In this document: positions 53,546 to 62,840 of the stretch, piece after piece
How positions within the stretch are numbered: the first letter of the stretch is position 1
Layout: each line of letters begins with the position of its first letter
DNA from: Bacteroidota bacterium
GTDB taxonomy: Bacteria; Bacteroidota; Bacteroidia; Flavobacteriales_D; Crocinitomicaceae
NCBI GenBank assembly: GCA_016192075.1
Contig: JACPUU010000021.1
Location: forward strand, 1-64,000
Length of the DNA stretch: 64,000 bases
Reading direction: 5' to 3'
Made by a program: the position numbers and the translations under genes
Notes under the pieces: model-generated
What the model was told of the DNA's origin: nothing
What the model saw: the letters and a program-made list of their open reading frames with translations, nothing else
Database searches by the model: none

Positions 53546-56395
53546 TTAGTTTCCATTTACACGAAGAGTATCATCCATGGGTGGCAAATCCTTCTGCAAA
53601 AACACCAACGAAGTCGGAATGCTGATTTCCCACGGTGCAGCATTTTCAGGGTAAAGTACCGGTTGTTGTTCCAGGCCTAAGTTCTCCGTAATTTCTTCAA
53701 TAATCGGCAGGTATGAATTGTTATCTTCTACCGGTGCATCATTGCCTTCCCACAACTGTCCGGATTGTAAATAATAGGCAACTGCTCTTTCAAAACCGGG
53801 CCTTACAGCCAGCTGAACCCGTGCTGCGCCGGCTTTCAAAAAGGTGGTAAATTCATTTTCACCGCCGTGCATCTGAATGGCATCAAGCCAGCGCGATTTG
53901 CGCCCCCAGAAATAAGGATACAAAACATAAGCCATGTTATTCCACTCAAACGCGCTTTCAAAAAAACGAATGATTTCAGCATTTGCATTTGCCTGACCAA
54001 CATTCATTTCAGGCGGTGTACCATCGTCGTAAGCAGCGAGGTCAGGCTGTGTTTGATTGCTGAGTAAAACAATGGCCAGCTTATGCAGTTCGTCATTGCA
54101 GCAACGTTTATCATTTGCAGGATTACTGCCATAAAGGGTATTGGAAGCGGCCCTTGCACGTTGACTATTAAAGGCCGCTATTTTTTCATCGTACTCATCC
54201 AGTTTTCGCTGATAGCCTTCCATGATTGCTTCGTACACCTTGTTTTGCCAGATAGCTAAACCGGTTGGGGTTAATTCACAAAAAACATCAATGGCCGCCG
54301 AGAAATTCAGCACCTTGCGGTAGTGCAGTGAAAAGGCAATTTCTTTTTCACGCCGTCTTGCAAAAACCAGGTAATCCCACCCGTCATTGGCATCGGTATC
54401 CACAAATTTTTCACCAATAAAAATGTGTGATGACTCTTGTTTTCTCCGGTCATTGGTGTGATTCACAATATAACTTGCAATTGCCGCCGAAAAAGCGGCG
54501 TAATTATCCGGAATCTGGATTTTACCAGAGCGTGCAAAATCAGCTTTGTCGCTTCCTTCCTGCTTTTCAAAATAAGATACCGTAATGGTTTTTGGAGGCG
54601 GCTCAGGGGCCCCTATCACGCCGTAAGCACTGATGTAACGCATGTAATTTTTAGTGGTCAGGTCGGTTGGTGAAAGCGGCGACTCATCGTACTTTGGCGG
54701 CAGGGGTTTTTCAACCTGCAACGCTTCATTCTCCAGCATGGAAAAAGTGTAAAAAGCCGCCGGTTCGGGAACAATAAAATCCAGCATCATACGCTGTCCA
54801 TAATTCAACACACGGGCTTCGTAAATTTTATCAAGCCAGCGGTAAACGCCTGTAATATTTTCTGCCGTGTTATTTTCAAAGCCGTGACTATTCACTTCTT
54901 CAATTTCTTCAAGCGTGGTTTTGCGCTGTTCTGTTTTTACACGTTCACGAATTTTTTCAGCCGTTTTTTCGCTGAGTTCTTTTGAAAATGTGGTGGCACG
55001 TTGTTGCGATTCCTCCACGGTAGAACTGAAACCGGAACTGAGCTGTGATTCAAAACTGAGCGATGGCCCATATGAACCGCTCACCTGTACCCCTAAATCA
55101 ATACCCAGTTCGGTAACAGCGGTGCGACTCATCTCTGACTGCATCTCGTTGCGCTCTGTTGACTGAAGGTCTCTTTCGGTTGATTTTTCTTTTTCAGTTT
55201 CTGTAAAAAAATCTGTTGTGGTTTGATTTAACCGGCGGTGATTGCGTTCTCTTTTTTCGCTCGCCAATACATTTTCAATGTGTGCAATTTCACCAAGCCG
55301 ATAGCCTTTTAATGTTTGTTTTACGAATAACAGATCACCAATAGTGGCGGTGATATTGACGTTGTTGAGAGCGGCGGGTAATATTGTTGTACTTTCATTC
55401 GGGGTATCCAGTGCATACGCAAATTTGTTTTTATTGACCAGATAACCGCCCAGGTTCACAAAGGTTTCGGTCATAAACACATGCCGTTTATCTCCGCTCA
55501 AAACCGCATCGATTTGCCGCTCAAGGGTATCAATGACATCGGTAAAAGCGGTATTGCGCAAATTTATTTTCAGCTTAGCCAGCAAATTCCGTGAACTTGT
55601 TTTCAGTTCATTCACTCCTTCATCGGGCAGGCGGTTTAACGCATCTGTAGTTTTTGTCTTTTTTGGTACTGAAGCAACGGTTTTGTTGCTTTTTTCCTGC
55701 AGCAATTCTAACCGGTTCCAGGCGTCTGTGAGGTCAGTATGCAGTGCTTCCAGTTCTTTAAGTGTTGCTTTTAGAGCGGTATGTTTGGTGCTTTCAGAGC
55801 TCCGCTTAACGGGCTGTTTAATGCGTTTATCCAGACAACCTGCAGGCAGGGCAATAATACATTTTGAAAGCGCACTGCCTACCGATTCACCGGCAGCAAT
55901 TTCGTGTTTTGAGAACCGGATAAAGATCAGTTTAATGGCAACAGCTATTTCCTGCTTCAGTTTTGATCCGCTTTTTCCGGTATGTGCAAACGCTGTTAAT
56001 ACATCGGCCAATATGGTGTAGGTTTTTTCAAGCGTTTCGGGCAGTTTTTTGATTCCGGCATCGCCGCCGAGCATGTCACCAAACTCAGTTGATTTAAACG
56101 AAACAGCCGCTTCTTTAAACCGGTTTTTGTTAAACCAGGCAATCAGCATTTCCACCGAATTATTGCCGGCTAACAGCAGATTACCGGGTGCAGCATTGTT
56201 TTGAAGGATGGTAGCGCACATGGCTGTCAATTTACCCTTGCTGGTTTTTGCAGCGGCTGATTCAATCTCTTTCAGCAACGGTGTTTTTTTACCGGGAAAT
56301 GTGTACGGATTAATGCTTCGTACAACAGCATTTTGCTGCGCAGCAGGCAGTGCAGGTCTTAAATTATAAAATCGAAAAATGGTTTCATTTTGCAT
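53546..56395 (-). CDS. Very large uncharacterised cytoplasmic protein
   Basis: The ATG at 56395 gives 949 residues (MQNETIFRFYNLRPALP); a TTG lies 15 bp upstream. No signal or membrane segment is visible. The N-terminal third is helical. A Ser/Thr/Glu-rich block around 395-500 (STERDLQSTERNEMQSE, then SGSYGPSLSFESQLSSGF and EKIRERVKTEQRKTTLEE) leads to GVYRWLDKIYEARVLNYGQR and FIVPEPAAFYTF (about 541). The C-terminal part includes YVLYPYFWGRKSRWLD. I do not recognise a named domain. It lies directly upstream of the caspase-like gene and is probably co-transcribed. Confidence 0.65.
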   Translation of the reverse strand: MQNETIFRFYNLRPALPAAQQNAVVRSINPYTFPGKKTPLLKEIESAAAKTSKGKLTAMCATILQNNAAPGNLLLAGNNSVEMLIAWFNKNRFKEAAVSFKSTEFGDMLGGDAGIKKLPETLEKTYTILADVLTAFAHTGKSGSKLKQEIAVAIKLIFIRFSKHEIAAGESVGSALSKCIIALPAGCLDKRIKQPVKRSSESTKHTALKATLKELEALHTDLTDAWNRLELLQEKSNKTVASVPKKTKTTDALNRLPDEGVNELKTSSRNLLAKLKINLRNTAFTDVIDTLERQIDAVLSGDKRHVFMTETFVNLGGYLVNKNKFAYALDTPNESTTILPAALNNVNITATIGDLLFVKQTLKGYRLGEIAHIENVLASEKRERNHRRLNQTTTDFFTETEKEKSTERDLQSTERNEMQSEMSRTAVTELGIDLGVQVSGSYGPSLSFESQLSSGFSSTVEESQQRATTFSKELSEKTAEKIRERVKTEQRKTTLEEIEEVNSHGFENNTAENITGVYRWLDKIYEARVLNYGQRMMLDFIVPEPAAFYTFSMLENEALQVEKPLPPKYDESPLSPTDLTTKNYMRYISAYGVIGAPEPPPKTITVSYFEKQEGSDKADFARSGKIQIPDNYAAFSAAIASYIVNHTNDRRKQESSHIFIGEKFVDTDANDGWDYLVFARRREKEIAFSLHYRKVLNFSAAIDVFCELTPTGLAIWQNKVYEAIMEGYQRKLDEYDEKIAAFNSQRARAASNTLYGSNPANDKRCCNDELHKLAIVLLSNQTQPDLAAYDDGTPPEMNVGQANANAEIIRFFESAFEWNNMAYVLYPYFWGRKSRWLDAIQMHGGENEFTTFLKAGAARVQLAVRPGFERAVAYYLQSGQLWEGNDAPVEDNNSYLPIIEEITENLGLEQQPVLYPENAAPWEISIPTSLVFLQKDLPPMDDTLRVNGN

Positions 56396-56766
56396 AGTAA
56401 TGGGTTTCAAAAATTAGCATCGAACTAAATGTACTTATATTTATGTAACTGATAGTAAATTAATAACTTAATACACATTTAAGCCGGCTAAATCGAGTTA
56501 GTAAAAGGGCAAATGCGACACGAAATCAGCAGATACTTTTTTGCATCGCCGGCACAAAAGTTTAGACTTTTGCCAAAAACGATTTCAAATCTGTTGTATA
56601 AAAAAACGGTCTCTGAAAATGACAAACCGCCTTCAGGATAAAAACAAAAAAACAGGTGATGTAATTGCGGTGCGGAACAACTTCCCGTTTAGTAAGAAGC
56701 TGTTTAATTTTTTAGCAGTAACCTCCAGGCTACAATCAGAACACAGCCACCCGAAAACGGAACCTG
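56396..56766. other. 371-bp intergenic gap upstream of the large-protein pair
   Basis: No credible ORF, RNA gene or repeat was found. It should hold the promoter of the pair; a TAATTTTTG on the minus strand close to the ATG is one base longer than TAnnTTTG and is only a weak candidate. Confidence 0.35.
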
Positions 56767-57624
56767 CTAACCGGCTATAAAATGCCAATCTTTAATGGGT
56801 TCAAAACGGCTCCACGATTCTTTTACAGAAGGATGTTGCAATACAGATTCTACCGTTACTTCAGGCAGTTCTTTTTCGGCAAGGCCGCTGCGCACAAAAA
56901 TGAAATTAAAGCCCAGGTCGTTGGCACCCACCAGCCGGTATCCTTTTAACCGGGCGAGGTTGACCATTGCAACAGGCGAAGCGCCGTGATAGACAGGATG
57001 TTTTCCCGGGTAAAAATAAGCCGGGTCATACGGCACCACAATGTTGCGCATGCCAAACTCAACATGTGTTTCAATAACGACAACATTGGGCTGTACCACC
57101 TCAAGCGCTTTCCACACCCAATAATCATTGCCGTCAATGTCTACTGACAAGACATCTATTTCTCCTTTCAACCCAGCCTCTGTAACCAGCTGATTGATAT
57201 TTTCAGCTGTTACGTTGGCACATTTGAATTTTGGAACATACATGTATGGATGCGGATATTTTTTGTAAAATGCCTCCCCTCTTTTTATGGCTTTTGGGTT
57301 GCCGTCCAGAAACAAACCGTGATACCCAAAATTAAAGGCCAGGTTTGCACAATTACTGTTGATGCCGTCATCTGATCCAATCTCAACAAAGGTTTTATTG
57401 CGCATGCCAATTAAGGCCAGTATGTACAAAAGTTTTCCGTCTTCTTCAAACTGCGAAAAAACACGAAAGCCGGTATCGTTAAAATGAGGAAGCTGGTTGT
57501 TTTTTTGCGCCAGCTGGTAATCCAGAAATAATTTTCGCTGCCCGATCTGAACGGCGGCCGAAAACCGGTTACGCACTTTCAGAATGTAGAATTTTCGTTT
57601 TAAAAAATCTTTTAAAAAGCCCAT
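56767..57624 (-). CDS. FkbM-family-like methyltransferase
   Basis: The 285-residue protein has a SAM-type core with FVEIGSDDGINSNCANLA (motif I), YHGLFLDGNPKAI and DVLSVDIDGNDYWVW, as in FkbM/Methyltransf_21 proteins that often modify polysaccharides. The substrate is unknown. It follows the Ig-like lipoprotein by 5 bp, at the end of a four-gene unit. Confidence 0.8.
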   Translation of the reverse strand: MGFLKDFLKRKFYILKVRNRFSAAVQIGQRKLFLDYQLAQKNNQLPHFNDTGFRVFSQFEEDGKLLYILALIGMRNKTFVEIGSDDGINSNCANLAFNFGYHGLFLDGNPKAIKRGEAFYKKYPHPYMYVPKFKCANVTAENINQLVTEAGLKGEIDVLSVDIDGNDYWVWKALEVVQPNVVVIETHVEFGMRNIVVPYDPAYFYPGKHPVYHGASPVAMVNLARLKGYRLVGANDLGFNFIFVRSGLAEKELPEVTVESVLQHPSVKESWSRFEPIKDWHFIAG

Positions 57625-57629
57625 TATTT

Positions 57630-59225
57630 CTAGTTTTCAGAGGATTTAAGCAACCAGTCTACCTCTTTTTCCCACTTGGATTTTACCTGAATGGTTTCGT
57701 TAAAGTAAATAACTTTTTCCGGAATTCTGGCTTCCTGGAAAGAACCGGTTGTCCAGTATCCATTTTGATCTTCATCTACCACCAGCCGCAGCTGATAATC
57801 ACCCGGCACCAGGTTTTCAAAAACAAAACGGGGAGAATAAACGGCAGTATCTATTGATTCACCATTGGCATTGAGCAGATACACCAGGCAGGGTGATGTA
57901 AAAACAGAATCGGTTGTAACAATCAATGATCCGTAATACGATGACTGATACTTTTCAAACGTAAATGATTGTGTTTTTTGGACCGCAGCACCGTAAACTG
58001 AACTTACCGCTGCCGAATCAACCACCAGCGTAACGGGCTTGCCTGAGGTGTCAGCAATAACCAGCGTACGCAGGTTTTTCAGCTCAAATGAAACCGGTGT
58101 AAATGTTGAATCTGGATTCAGTATTTTAATGCCTTCAGGATTGATACTGCTCAAAGAAACCGGTTCTGAAAATGTCAGTTCAAGCATCTCATCAGGCATG
58201 ATTTTTCCCTCCTGAATATTTGATTCCAGAAGCAATGCCCGAATGCTCACCGGACTGCTTTTATACAATGGTTTAAGCGTATCTGCAACGCCATTAATCA
58301 CTACTTCAAAACGCATTTTGGGTGTTGGGTTGGTAGCCAGCCAATATACCAGTGAATCACGGCTGCCGGTTTCTTCACGCAGCAGTTCGCACGATGTTTT
58401 TATGTCAAAGGAATCGGGTGCGGCAGTAAACAAAATTTCTACCTTGCCCGGTGCCGTAAAATTGACTTTTTCAACCTGCGCATTGCCTGATTCACGCTCA
58501 AATGATTTCATGGAAACATAGGCATAATCATTATTTACCAGGATGGTGCGTTCAGGCATAAAGGCAAACGCCTCATCACTGTCAAGCAAGAGATTTTTGT
58601 TTTTGTCATGAATTGCAAAAAGGTAATAAACACCATACTTCAGATAGTTCAGGCGAAACTGGCCTGAGGCATCTGTTTGTGAAATGTAGGTAGGTTTTAG
58701 TTTGTAGGGAATGGAGTCAAACTGCACCTCATTCTGCATGGGGTAAAGTGCTACCAGAAAATCAGCCGACGGCCGGTTGGTAAACGCATCGGTTACACGC
58801 CCTTTAACGGCCAGTGAGTCAATGTAAGAACCGGTTGAAAAGACATACTGAAAAATAGAATCATTGCGCTCAGTGATATCAGCCACCGCGCGGTTAAAAT
58901 TAATGGTGTAGGTGGTGTTTTCAGCAAGCGGTTCATGGAATAAAATTTCAAGCGTTTTATTATGCGCCGTATACGTTGGCGTTATACCCGGGCGAGGTGT
59001 AATAATGATATTGTCATTGGGTTTAACCAGGGTGATATACTCCTTGAATTTAAGATGAACACGGTCACCCGTAAAATTGGTTTGCCCGTTGACCGGGAAT
59101 GTTTTGGCTGAATCAATTTCAGGGGCATAAACATCGTCTGCACCACCTGTCAATATACTGATTTGAGCACAGCCTGTCAATAAAATCCATATGATCCAAT
59201 GCGCGTATTTCAACTTGTCAGTCAA
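57630..59225 (-). CDS. Ig-like (SbsA-type) domain lipoprotein
   Basis: The 531-residue protein has a lipobox IWILLTGC (Cys19). A bacterial Ig-like (Big_5) domain at about 35-130 includes FPVNGQTNFTGDRVHLKF and TTYTINFNRAVADI. A carboxypeptidase-regulatory-like module follows (about 140-235) and a second Big_5-like part lies around 330-425. The family is common in Bacteroidota and of unknown role, probably outer-membrane. It overlaps the msr gene by 8 bp. Confidence 0.8.
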   Translation of the reverse strand: MTDKLKYAHWIIWILLTGCAQISILTGGADDVYAPEIDSAKTFPVNGQTNFTGDRVHLKFKEYITLVKPNDNIIITPRPGITPTYTAHNKTLEILFHEPLAENTTYTINFNRAVADITERNDSIFQYVFSTGSYIDSLAVKGRVTDAFTNRPSADFLVALYPMQNEVQFDSIPYKLKPTYISQTDASGQFRLNYLKYGVYYLFAIHDKNKNLLLDSDEAFAFMPERTILVNNDYAYVSMKSFERESGNAQVEKVNFTAPGKVEILFTAAPDSFDIKTSCELLREETGSRDSLVYWLATNPTPKMRFEVVINGVADTLKPLYKSSPVSIRALLLESNIQEGKIMPDEMLELTFSEPVSLSSINPEGIKILNPDSTFTPVSFELKNLRTLVIADTSGKPVTLVVDSAAVSSVYGAAVQKTQSFTFEKYQSSYYGSLIVTTDSVFTSPCLVYLLNANGESIDTAVYSPRFVFENLVPGDYQLRLVVDEDQNGYWTTGSFQEARIPEKVIYFNETIQVKSKWEKEVDWLLKSSEN

Positions 59226-59703
59226 TTAAACAGTTTGACCAGCGTAACGCAATTTCACGAAGGTATATTTTGTCAGTTTCAGAAAAATCATTGAGCTGAT
59301 CACTGTCAACATCAAGCACGGCAACCACTTGCTTGTCTTTAAACACGGGTACCACAATCTCTGACCGGCTCAGTGAGCTGCAGGCAATGTGACCTGGAAA
59401 AGCATCCACGTCAGCAACCAGTATGGTCTCTCCCTTTTCCCAACAGGTGCCGCAAACGCCCCGCCCTTTCTGAATTCGGGTACAGGCAATATCTCCCTGA
59501 AAAGGACCTAAGACCAATTCATTGTTTTTTACAAAATAAAAGCCTACCCAAAAGAAGCCAAAGGTTTGTCTGAGCGCAGCTGCAATGTTTGCCGCATTGG
59601 CAACCGCATCTGTTTCACCTTCCAGCAGCGCAGAAATCTGCGGTAAAAGCGACTTGTATTTCTCTTCGCGCGTGGTACCTGAAATGGATAATTCTTCTGC
59701 CAT
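59218..59703 (-). CDS. msrC: Free methionine-(R)-sulfoxide reductase (GAF domain)
   Basis: The ATG at 59703 gives 161 residues. The single GAF domain has LVLGPFQGDIACTRI, GRGVCGTCWEKG and FPGHIACSSLSRSEIVVP, the fRMsr signature with the three catalytic-region cysteines. It reduces free Met-(R)-sulfoxide. It overlaps the downstream lipoprotein gene. Confidence 0.9.
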   Translation of the reverse strand: MAEELSISGTTREEKYKSLLPQISALLEGETDAVANAANIAAALRQTFGFFWVGFYFVKNNELVLGPFQGDIACTRIQKGRGVCGTCWEKGETILVADVDAFPGHIACSSLSRSEIVVPVFKDKQVVAVLDVDSDQLNDFSETDKIYLREIALRWSNCLID

Positions 59704-59727
59704 AAACAAGTGACAAAAGTAGGGAAT

Positions 59728-60849
59728 TCAGATGAATAAATCAGCAGCTATACCATCTGCCCGGTACATCCCTTTTTGAGTAAGCACAAAGATTCCGTTT
59801 TTTGCTTCAAGCAAACCCTTATTGCAATACCGCTCAACTGCTCCTGAAAGTTTCTGCAACCGCTCTTCACCGATAAATGACAAATCACTTAAGGCAATTC
59901 CCCATTTGGTGCGAAGACGCGTAAGCAAATAATCATTGCAGCGGTTTTCAATGGTCAGCACTTCCGTTTCATGGTACCCCGCTTGGGCTTCCACACCGCG
60001 GATATAACCCGCATTATTTGAAACGTTCCAACTACGCGTGGAACCGTTGTATGAGTGCGCTGACGGACCTATTCCCAGGTAGGTTTCACCCAGCCAGTAG
60101 GCTGAATTGTGCCGGGAAATGAATCCGGGTTTTGCAAAGTTTGAAATTTCATAGTGCTCATAGCCATGCTTTGCTGCAAAGTCCATCAGGTACTGAAATT
60201 CAGCAAGACTTTTTTCATCCGGTGATGCCTGTAATGTTCCCTTTTTCTGCAGTGATCCAAAATAGGTACGCGGCTCTATCGTCAGGCAATACGCTGACAA
60301 ATGCGGAACATCAAGTTCCAGAAAGTGCATGAGCTGCTGCTGCCAGTAATGCTCATCTTTACCCGGAATGCCATAAATCAGATCAACCGTTATGTTTTCA
60401 AAGTCCGCTTTTTTTGCCAGTTCAACAGCGTGCCAGATTTCTTTTTGCGTGTGAGCCCTGTTCATGAACCGCAACACCTCCTCATCAAATGACTGAACGC
60501 CCATGCTGAAGCGGTTAATTCCCATATCCCTGAATGCTTTCAAACGGTCAGCCGTAATATCATCCGGATTACATTCAAGGGTCACTTCAGCGTTTTCATC
60601 AACGCAAAAAAGCTGCCGCACCTGATCAAGCAAACCCTTCAGCAATGCGTTATCCAGAAAGCTGGGTGTGCCGCCGCCAAAATAAATTGTTTTAACCGTT
60701 TTATTCTCCAGGTAAGATACCCGGTCATTCAGTTCGCTGTGCATGGCACGTACCATTTGCTGAACCGAATCTGTTTGTGTTGAAAAGTGAAAATCACAAT
60801 AGTGACATTTCACTTTGCAATAAGGGATGTGTAGGTAAATACCGGCCAT
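59728..60849 (-). CDS. hemW: HemW-like radical SAM protein
   Basis: The 373-residue protein starts GIYLHIPYCKVKCHYCDF, with the 4Fe-4S motif C11-x3-C15-x2-C18. YFGGGTPSFL, NPDDIT and MGVQSFDE match HemN/HemW; the HemW-type haem chaperone is more likely than a true coproporphyrinogen dehydrogenase, which has a longer N-terminus. It is 24 bp before the msr gene. Confidence 0.88.
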   Translation of the reverse strand: MAGIYLHIPYCKVKCHYCDFHFSTQTDSVQQMVRAMHSELNDRVSYLENKTVKTIYFGGGTPSFLDNALLKGLLDQVRQLFCVDENAEVTLECNPDDITADRLKAFRDMGINRFSMGVQSFDEEVLRFMNRAHTQKEIWHAVELAKKADFENITVDLIYGIPGKDEHYWQQQLMHFLELDVPHLSAYCLTIEPRTYFGSLQKKGTLQASPDEKSLAEFQYLMDFAAKHGYEHYEISNFAKPGFISRHNSAYWLGETYLGIGPSAHSYNGSTRSWNVSNNAGYIRGVEAQAGYHETEVLTIENRCNDYLLTRLRTKWGIALSDLSFIGEERLQKLSGAVERYCNKGLLEAKNGIFVLTQKGMYRADGIAADLFI

Positions 60850-60850
60850 A

Positions 60851-60876
60851 AAAAGAAAGCGGCCCCGAAAGGCCGC
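60851..60876 (-). terminator. Rho-independent terminator of the oligopeptide-binding protein gene
   Basis: On the minus strand GCGGCC, loop TTTCGG, GGCCGC is followed by a T-rich run (TTTCTTTTT). It lies 10 bp after the stop at 60886 and just before the hemW start. Confidence 0.85.
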
Positions 60877-60885
60877 ATTAATTTT

Positions 60886-62637
60886 TTATTGTTCTTTCTT
60901 ATCCGATTTATCGGCGTACTCTTCGGCGGTTGGTTCTTTGAAATAAACACTTCTCAGATCCAGGTAACGCATACCATTTGTTTCCAGATCACGTACACTT
61001 GCCTGTACCAACATCATGTCTTCACCGTACCAAAGCACAATAAACGGTGCTTCTTCCATCAGTACCTTTTCAGCAGCCGCAAATGATTTGTACGATTCTT
61101 CAACCGTTGCAGCTCTTACACCTTCTTCAAAAAGTCGGTCAAACTCGGCATTCTGGAATCGTGCACTATTCACATACGACGGCAAACTGCGGTCAGACGG
61201 TACAATTTTTCCGTAGGCATTTAACAACCATGTTTCAGGACTTGGATAATCACCAAACCAGGTAGTGCGGAAAATGTCTGCGCGGCCGTGTCCCTGGTTT
61301 TCGATCAGGTCATTGAATTCAATGGCTTCAATTTCTACGTTGATGTTCAAAACGCTGCGCAGCTGATTCTGAATTTCAGAAGCCACCAGGTAATGATCAT
61401 TGCCTAAACGGAACTGGAATGTAAGTGTTGGAAAACCTTTTCCATCCGGGTATCCGGCTTCAGCAAGCAATTGTTTGGCAAGCTCCGGATTATACTGATA
61501 CGACACATCTTCAATGCCTTCAAAATCATAGTCTTTGAAAATTTTTGGAAGCGGCGGTGTCATGCCAAATTTACCAATTTCATAGGCCTGATTTTTCATG
61601 ATTTTTTCAACCAGTTTCTGGCGGTTAATGGCATGATTGATTGCTTTGCGCACTTTTTTGTTCTTGAGTGTTTTATTGGTCATGTTGAACTCAAGGTAGG
61701 TGGTAGAAAGCTGTGGTTCAGAAATCAGGATATACTTAGGTGGTTTGCTTTCAAAATCAGAAATGCGTTCTTCTAAAACTTCTGAAATGCGGGTGATTGG
61801 AACATTAGGAATATAACTCATGGTACCCGACCAGAAAAGCTCCATGGCATCTTCACTGTGCTCATAGTATTTAAAAACAACACTGTCAAGGTACGGAAGC
61901 GGGTTGCCCTGCTCATCCTTTCCGTGGTATTTTGGATTTTTTGCCAGGTGTACAACTTCAGACGTTGATTTTTGGTCGTAAATAAACGGCCCTGTTCCAA
62001 CCGGTACAAACTCAGCCGCTTCAACGGCTTCTTTAGGCACAATAACACCAAATACAGCTGCCATTTTCTGCAGGAAAATAGTGCTTGGTTCAGTCAGTGT
62101 GAAAATAACCTTATTGCCTTCTGCTTTGATTCCTGAAATTTCAGTCGCTTTTCCATTGTAAAAATCATCACCGCCGGCAATGGTGTTTTTGAACGTGTAA
62201 TAGGCTCTGTTCTCAGGCCCTGCCGTAAAAATTGTTTTGAATGTGTAGATGACATCTTCAGATGTTAATTTGCGGCCTTTTCCGCCTTCAAAACAGGCAT
62301 TATCGTGAAAATAAACCTCATCACGCAGCGTAAAGGTATACGTTAAACCGTCCGGTGAAATTTGCCAGTCGCTGGCCAGTGAAGGTTCAATTTCAAGCGT
62401 TTTTGGATTGTATTTGACAAGCCCTTCAAAGACCTGATCGTAAACCTGTGCGGTTTCAAGTTTCTGAACTTCAACGACACGGATGGGTGAAAAATAACTT
62501 CCCATGGGCATCCTGAAAACTCCGCCGTACATACTTTGTTCTTCAACGCTGTTTTCCGCTTCATCTCCGGAACCACTGCAACCAGCCAGAAAAAATACAG
62601 GTAAGGTTACAAAAAGATAGATCAATTTTTTACGCAT
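60886..62637 (-). CDS. ABC transporter substrate-binding lipoprotein (family 5)
   Basis: The 583-residue protein has the lipobox FFLAGC (Cys20) and an SBP_bac_5 fold with LASDWQISPDGLTYTFTLRD near residue 90 and NKKVRKAINHAINRQKLVEK in the middle. It binds oligopeptides or similar solutes for import. No permease or ATPase genes are adjacent. Its own terminator separates it from hemW. Confidence 0.9.
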   Translation of the reverse strand: MRKKLIYLFVTLPVFFLAGCSGSGDEAENSVEEQSMYGGVFRMPMGSYFSPIRVVEVQKLETAQVYDQVFEGLVKYNPKTLEIEPSLASDWQISPDGLTYTFTLRDEVYFHDNACFEGGKGRKLTSEDVIYTFKTIFTAGPENRAYYTFKNTIAGGDDFYNGKATEISGIKAEGNKVIFTLTEPSTIFLQKMAAVFGVIVPKEAVEAAEFVPVGTGPFIYDQKSTSEVVHLAKNPKYHGKDEQGNPLPYLDSVVFKYYEHSEDAMELFWSGTMSYIPNVPITRISEVLEERISDFESKPPKYILISEPQLSTTYLEFNMTNKTLKNKKVRKAINHAINRQKLVEKIMKNQAYEIGKFGMTPPLPKIFKDYDFEGIEDVSYQYNPELAKQLLAEAGYPDGKGFPTLTFQFRLGNDHYLVASEIQNQLRSVLNINVEIEAIEFNDLIENQGHGRADIFRTTWFGDYPSPETWLLNAYGKIVPSDRSLPSYVNSARFQNAEFDRLFEEGVRAATVEESYKSFAAAEKVLMEEAPFIVLWYGEDMMLVQASVRDLETNGMRYLDLRSVYFKEPTAEEYADKSDKKEQ

Positions 62638-62780
62638 AGGCTTTGGGGTAAACCAAAAAAGGGTTGATAATACGCCAAATATAAACCAAATTTTATTATA
62701 GATTGATGCGGGCCATTTTTTTAAACAGCTACGAATAACCGGCTTTCATAGAAAAAAATTGTTGATTTGTCTTGTTTTTG

Positions 62781-62814
62781 TTGAAAGTAAGTTTTAATAT
62801 TGCGCTAACTTTTG
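62781..62814 (+). promoter_or_regulatory. Putative promoter of the secreted-protein gene at 62841
   Basis: TTG at 62781 and TAACTTTTG at 62806-62814 are 22 bp apart, close to the Bacteroidota TTG-N19-23-TAnnTTTG pattern with one extra base in the -7 box. The ATG is 26 bp further on. Confidence 0.4.
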
Positions 62815-62840
62815 AGCTTACAAGGTTTTTAAATAAAGCT

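Noticed and set aside
56541-56780. Plus-strand frame of 79 codons upstream of the large-protein pair
   Set aside because: No family likeness, and it runs into the opposite-strand methyltransferase gene.
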